This document shows, one piece after another, positions 5,561 through 8,732 of a stretch of 8,732 nucleotides of DNA. A program made the position numbers and the translations under genes. The first letter of the stretch is position 1; each line of letters starts with the position of its first letter. The stretch covers positions 1 to 8,732 of the forward strand of contig JAVBUE010000052.1 in assembly GCA_031555735.1 (NCBI GenBank), in the 5' to 3' direction. The notes beneath the pieces are model-generated. The model made no database searches and was not told the DNA's origin. It saw only the letters and a list, made by a program, of their open reading frames with translations. Origin of the DNA: JAJDIA01 sp031555735. Its GTDB lineage: Bacteria; Bacteroidota; Bacteroidia; Bacteroidales; Tannerellaceae.

Positions 5561-6898
5561 TCAGTGGTTGGTATAGCGATTATACCACGTGATGATATTC
5601 GTTTTCAACTCTGTTGCCAGTTCCGGATATTGCCTGCTAAGATCCGTTGCTTCGTTTGGATCCTTTACGATGTTATACAGCTCCACGTTGCTGCCGTCGG
5701 CATTGCACAGCAGTTTCCAGTCGCCTTTCCGGACGGCTAAATGCGGACTTCTGTGCTCTTTCACGGGGAAGTTGAAGAATCGGTTTCTTCCAAAATCCCA
5801 GAAAAGAAGATCTTTCCTGCTGATTTCTTTCTTTCCTTCAAGCGCCTTGCTCATATCGGCACCGTGCAATGATCTGTTTTTTTCTGTTCGGATGCCTGCC
5901 ATGGCGCATAAAGAGGGGTAAAAATCGATAGCGCAAAGCACGGTGTGGCGGTCTGTTTTGGGTTGCTTTATTTTATCTCCCCAGCAGACGATCAGTGGCA
6001 TACGGATGCCTCCTTCGTAAAGGCTGTTCTTCGTGCCCCTCAGCCCATCTGTCCTTCTTTGTTCAAAACTGGGGGCGGGGCCGTTATCGCTGGTAAAAAT
6101 AAGGATGGTGTTGTTTATCAGGTTCATCTTTTCCAGTCCTTCCACCAAGCGGCCGACCTGGCGGTCGAGTTCCGCAAGCACCGGGATGAAGGCTTCTTCT
6201 TTTTCATAACGGCTGTTGTTGCCCTGGACATTCTCGTCGGGCACCCAGGGTGTGTGCACATCGTCGGGCCAGAGGTTGACAAAGAAGGGTTTGCCGTTGT
6301 TCCGCCGGATAAAATCGAGGGATTGATCCACGAAGTAGGCTGTTCGATCCCATCGTTTGATGCTGTCGGAGGCTGCCCATATCCAATTGGTGGAGGTGAG
6401 CGCCGGGTCTGGATCCGGACTTTCCCAGGTGGAGCGGTATTCGTCGAAGCCGTAAGCGGTGATAGGAGGTGCATTGTCCACATCGCGTCCGCCTCCCAGG
6501 TGCCATTTGCCGAAATGTCCGGTGGCATATCCGGCTTGTTGGAAGGCCCTGGCTATGGAAGGAGCAGTTGAAGGTAGGAAATCCCGTTGCTCACAGTTAC
6601 GATTATGCTCCCGCGTACTTAAATACGTATTGATTCCCCACGAAAGGGGAAACATACCGGTGGTGATCCCGGTACGGGAGGCCGAACTCACTGGCGCCGC
6701 CGAATAATACTGGGTGAACCGGATACCTTTTTCCGCCAACTTGTCTATATGCGGAGTGGCAGCGAACTTCCCTCCGTAACAGCCTACATCGCCGTATCCC
6801 ATGTCGTCCACATATATAATGATCACGTTGGGATGCTTTTCCGCCTGTGCAACGGTGGCAACAGCGGAGAGGAGTAAGAATGGTATATGCTTTTTCAT
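5561..6898 (-). CDS. Exported sulfatase (type I, serine-type formylglycine site)
   Basis: This 445-residue enzyme hydrolyses sulfate esters. Residues 1-19 form a signal peptide (MKKHIPFLLLSAVATVAQA) with an AQA cleavage site, so it acts in the periplasm or is surface-exposed. The metal-binding 'DDMGYGD' is at 31-37. The modification motif 'SSASR' at 71-75, with T80-G81 following, puts a serine at the formylglycine position and Ala at the third place. This is the serine class, matured by the radical-SAM anSME enzyme in anaerobes. Later motifs 'GHFGKWHLG', 'TSDNGP' and 'GTKNSLYEGGIRMP' are canonical, and the end 'LYNIVKDPNEATDL' is typical of the C-terminal subdomain. No SusC/SusD or glycosidase gene is adjacent, so the substrate (a host or algal glycan, or a small sulfate ester) cannot be assigned. 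Confidence 0.93.
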   Translation of the reverse strand: MKKHIPFLLLSAVATVAQAEKHPNVIIIYVDDMGYGDVGCYGGKFAATPHIDKLAEKGIRFTQYYSAAPVSSASRTGITTGMFPLSWGINTYLSTREHNRNCEQRDFLPSTAPSIARAFQQAGYATGHFGKWHLGGGRDVDNAPPITAYGFDEYRSTWESPDPDPALTSTNWIWAASDSIKRWDRTAYFVDQSLDFIRRNNGKPFFVNLWPDDVHTPWVPDENVQGNNSRYEKEEAFIPVLAELDRQVGRLVEGLEKMNLINNTILIFTSDNGPAPSFEQRRTDGLRGTKNSLYEGGIRMPLIVCWGDKIKQPKTDRHTVLCAIDFYPSLCAMAGIRTEKNRSLHGADMSKALEGKKEISRKDLLFWDFGRNRFFNFPVKEHRSPHLAVRKGDWKLLCNADGSNVELYNIVKDPNEATDLSRQYPELATELKTNIITWYNRYTNH

Positions 6899-6901
6899 GC
6901 G

Positions 6902-6929
6902 TTTGTGTGATTAAAATAATGTACTTTTG
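6902..6929 (+). promoter_or_regulatory. Candidate promoter of the uracil permease gene
   Basis: TTTG (6902-6905) and TACTTTTG (6922-6929) match the two Bacteroidetes promoter boxes; the 16-bp spacer is shorter than the usual 19-21. The start would be near 6936, giving a leader of about 44 nt. The leader is AT-rich and shows no riboswitch-like or attenuator structure. No equally good box is seen for the divergent sulfatase. Confidence 0.5.
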
Positions 6930-6979
6930 CAAATATCTGTTTTTTAATTGAGATGTAAAACCATTGTGAGTCATAAACG

Positions 6980-8287
6980 ATGAACAAACAACAAAAGGTG
7001 GTATTGGCCATCCATGATAAACCCGGCCTGGTGCAAGGGTTGCTTTTAAGTGTGCAACATTTGTTTGCGATGTTTGGCGCGACGGTATTGGTTCCGGTGT
7101 TAACGGGGATGAGTCCGGCTGTGGCGTTGGTGTCGAGCGGTGTAGGAACGTTAGCGTTTATCCTCATTACAAAGGGGAAGGCGCCGTCATACCTGGGTTC
7201 GTCGTTTGCGTTCATCAACCCAATCATCGCCGTGAAGGCGATGGAAGCCAATCTGGACGCGGGCATGGCTGCCGGCAGTTATCTGGTGGGCAGTTTGATG
7301 GTGGGGATCACCTATGCGCTGGTAGCGCTGGTGATCCATAAAGCCGGAACCCGCTGGTTGATGAAACTGCTTCCGCCTGTCGTCGTCGGCCCCGTGATCA
7401 TGGTTATCGGACTTGGACTGGCCTCCACTGCGGTGAATATGGCTTCCAACGATCCGGCTGGTACGTATGATATCCAATCGGTATTGGTGGCGATGATCAC
7501 CTTGGCGGTTACAATCCTGGTGGCGATTTTCGGAAAGCGTTTTTTCAGTGTGATCCCTGTCCTGATCGGTATCGCTGGCGGTTATATCGTGGCAGTTGCC
7601 CTGGGAATGGTTGATACGCACCGTGTGCTCAATGCCGACTGGCTGGAACTGCCTCCCTTTATGCTTCCTTTTGTGGACTATACGCCGGTATTATCCTGGC
7701 GCATCCTGTTGATGATGGTGCCCGTCAGTATCGTGCCGATTGCCGAACATATTGGTCATCAGCTGGTGTTAAGCAAAGTGGTGGAGAAAAACCTGATCGC
7801 CGATCCCGGTCTGGATCGTTCGATAATGGGCGACGGGGTAGCTACGCTGCTTGCCTCCCTGATCGGCGGGCCGCCCAATACAACGTATGGAGAGAATATC
7901 GGCGTGCTGGCCATCACGCGTGCGTTCAGTATCTATTTGTTTGTCGGCGCTGCCAGCCTGGCGATTGCTTTCGGCTTTTGCGGAAAGATCGCGGCGGTGC
8001 TTTCATCCATCCCTTCACCCGTGATGGGCGGGGTATGTATCCTCCTGTTTGGCATCATCGCATCCAGCGGGTTGCGGATGCTGATCGATAACCGGGTTGA
8101 CTTTGGAGTGAAACGCAACCTGGTTATTGCTTCCGTTATCCTCGTGTTGGGTATCGGAGGTGCAAGTATCCATGTGGGCCAACTGTTCAATGTCGAAGGA
8201 ATGGCTCTGGCCTCGATTGCCGGCGTCATCCTGAACCAGGTGCTTCCCGGTAAGTCATGGCGTGATTTCAGCGAGATGTTCGAATGA
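6980..8287 (+). CDS. uraA: Uracil permease (NCS2 family, UraA-type)
   Basis: This 435-residue inner-membrane protein imports uracil with protons for pyrimidine salvage. It is almost entirely hydrophobic, consistent with the 14 membrane segments of the UraA fold, and 435 residues is normal length. Substrate-site features of E. coli UraA are present: the 'SSFAF' segment (74-78) that supplies the stacking Phe, Glu256 in 'PIAEHIGH' and Glu305 in 'TTYGENIGV'. The two Glu are 49 residues apart, exactly as E241 and E290 are in E. coli. The block 'GGPPNTTYGENIGVLAITR' (296-314) is the NCS2 signature of the uracil branch rather than the xanthine branch. The ATG at 6980 gives a standard short cytoplasmic N-terminus. 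The gene stands alone, without upp or pyr genes beside it in the window. Confidence 0.93.
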   Translation: MNKQQKVVLAIHDKPGLVQGLLLSVQHLFAMFGATVLVPVLTGMSPAVALVSSGVGTLAFILITKGKAPSYLGSSFAFINPIIAVKAMEANLDAGMAAGSYLVGSLMVGITYALVALVIHKAGTRWLMKLLPPVVVGPVIMVIGLGLASTAVNMASNDPAGTYDIQSVLVAMITLAVTILVAIFGKRFFSVIPVLIGIAGGYIVAVALGMVDTHRVLNADWLELPPFMLPFVDYTPVLSWRILLMMVPVSIVPIAEHIGHQLVLSKVVEKNLIADPGLDRSIMGDGVATLLASLIGGPPNTTYGENIGVLAITRAFSIYLFVGAASLAIAFGFCGKIAAVLSSIPSPVMGGVCILLFGIIASSGLRMLIDNRVDFGVKRNLVIASVILVLGIGGASIHVGQLFNVEGMALASIAGVILNQVLPGKSWRDFSEMFE

Positions 8288-8310
8288 TTGCCCTTGCCGT
8301 TTAGAAGCTG

Positions 8311-8353
8311 TTTTGAATTACAAAAATACAATATAATAAACTGGATATTGTAT
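8311..8353. other. AT-rich stem-loops downstream of uraA
   Basis: TTTTG/CAAAA (8311-8315 with 8321-8325) is followed by a perfect 9-bp stem ATACAATAT/ATATTGTAT (8326-8334 with 8345-8353). There is no T-run on the plus strand, while read leftward the second stem is followed by TTTTT. It may protect the 3' end of the uraA message or terminate a leftward transcript entering from the right. Confidence 0.4.
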
Positions 8354-8373
8354 ACAGGGGATTTGCCTTTTTT

Positions 8374-8472
8374 CCTTCCACTGCTTCCACTGCTTCCACT
8401 CCCTTTCATAATCAGCCACTTACTGTGGAAGGACCCTCGTTTTTGGGCGTTTCCTTCCACACTTCCTTCCAC
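8374..8472. repeat. Cluster of CTTCCAC words, partly tandem
   Basis: CTTCCACTG is repeated in tandem at 8375-8383 and 8384-8392, with an eight-base third copy at 8393-8400. CCTTCCAC recurs at 8453-8460 and 8465-8472, and an inverted copy GTGGAAGG lies at 8425-8432 and could pair with its neighbours. The DNA is strongly pyrimidine-biased on the plus strand and encodes no convincing protein. Function unknown. Confidence 0.7.
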
Positions 8473-8525
8473 TGGCCGGCTTCCGCCATTTGCCGGGGGC
8501 AAAAACGTTGTCAGCATATCAATCT

Positions 8526-8668
8526 GCATCTGGATGTCGTTCTGTCAACGTCTGGGTGTTGGTTGAACAACATCCAGACGTTGTGGACACGAGATGTAGA
8601 TGAAGATTTATCAACATCCGGTTGTTGGAAAAACGCCTGAGAGTTGTCGGCGCAACACCCGGGTGTGA
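8526..8668. repeat. Array of quasi-palindromic 16-bp repeats
   Basis: Units resembling CAACRYCYGGRTGTTG occur at 8527-8541 (degenerate), 8546-8561, 8568-8583 (inverted), 8612-8627, 8631-8646 and 8653-8668. Start-to-start distances are about 19, 22, 44, 19 and 22 bp, so they sit near every second helical turn with one position vacant. Each unit is itself nearly palindromic; ACACCCGGGTGT (8655-8666) is a perfect example. Units at 8546 and 8568 together form a 16-bp stem with one G-T pair around a 6-nt loop. A weaker match may lie near 8699-8714. No T-run follows, so this is not a terminator. Confidence 0.65.
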
Positions 8669-8732
8669 TCAGTGCAAATTATTAATCGCTGATAAAGAGG
8701 CTCTTAGGTGTTGAAAACTACCATAGGTGAAC

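Larger units (their letters stand above)
8288..8732. other. Gene-free 445-bp region at the right edge
   Basis: No open frame here looks like a protein: the leftward 198-codon frame is mostly antisense to uraA, and the rightward frames are low-complexity or read through the repeats. The region holds the AT-rich stem-loops next to uraA, the CTTCCAC cluster and the quasi-palindromic array. Bases 8669-8732 contain a weak TCAGTG/CGCTGA inverted pair and otherwise nothing I can identify. Confidence 0.6.

Noticed and set aside
5945..6571. Rightward 208-codon frame opposite the sulfatase.
   Set aside because: It is fully antisense to a gene with clear family motifs, and its translation has no recognisable domain.
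8321..8328. TATTTTTG box on the minus strand downstream of uraA.
   Set aside because: It would drive transcription antisense into uraA, has no convincing -33 partner, and is explained by the AT-rich stem-loop sequence.
7933..8529. Leftward 198-codon frame at the end of uraA.
   Set aside because: Most of it is antisense to the permease and the rest reads through the CTTCCAC repeats; no domain is visible.
8545..8584. Integron attC-like hairpin formed by two repeat units.
   Set aside because: The arms lack proper RYYYAAC/GTTRRRY core sites, the extrahelical bases of attC are absent, and no integrase or cassette is nearby.
8608..8616. TTATCAACA, one base from a DnaA box.
   Set aside because: It is a single imperfect match lying inside a repeat unit, with no cluster of true boxes and no replication gene in the window.

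Overview
The window looks like chromosomal DNA from a member of the Bacteroidales, plausibly Parabacteroides or a close relative (genus is inference). The reasons are several promoter-like boxes of the Bacteroidetes TAnnTTTG type, start codons without clear Shine-Dalgarno sequences, a RhlE-type helicase with cold-shock and glycine-rich RRM partners, a serine-type exported sulfatase and a long-chain flavodoxin. Most of it is ordinary housekeeping or niche-adaptation DNA. I see no phage, transposase, CRISPR array or complete new defence system.

Left part (1-2843). The window opens in the last 94 codons of a DUF4143-type ATPase gene. A 386-bp non-coding stretch follows, with a promoter-like box, several stem-loops and a very strong rightward terminator; it may encode a small RNA. 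Next is a leftward AraC-family regulator of the PchR type. It is divergent from a methyltransferase gene that stops after about 40 percent of its usual length, followed by a flavodoxin gene. The regulator's promoter, a rightward -7 box and a 15-bp palindrome are packed into the divergent region.

Middle part (3041-5284, minus strand). A compact three-gene unit runs RhlE-type DEAD-box helicase, cold-shock-domain protein with a basic N-terminal extension, then glycine-rich RRM protein. The gaps are 20 and 32 bp and a hairpin terminator closes it. All three products act on RNA structure, so this reads as an RNA-remodelling, cold-response operon. Its leader contains an imperfect hairpin just ahead of the helicase start.

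Right part (5350-8732). A tRNA-Ser(CGA) gene with its own promoter and terminator separates the cold-shock unit from a leftward secreted sulfatase. Divergent from the sulfatase is a UraA-type uracil permease. The last 445 bp hold no convincing gene but contain two repeat families: a cluster of CTTCCAC words, and an array of about six quasi-palindromic 16-bp units spaced roughly 19-22 bp apart. That array is the most unexplained structure in the window.
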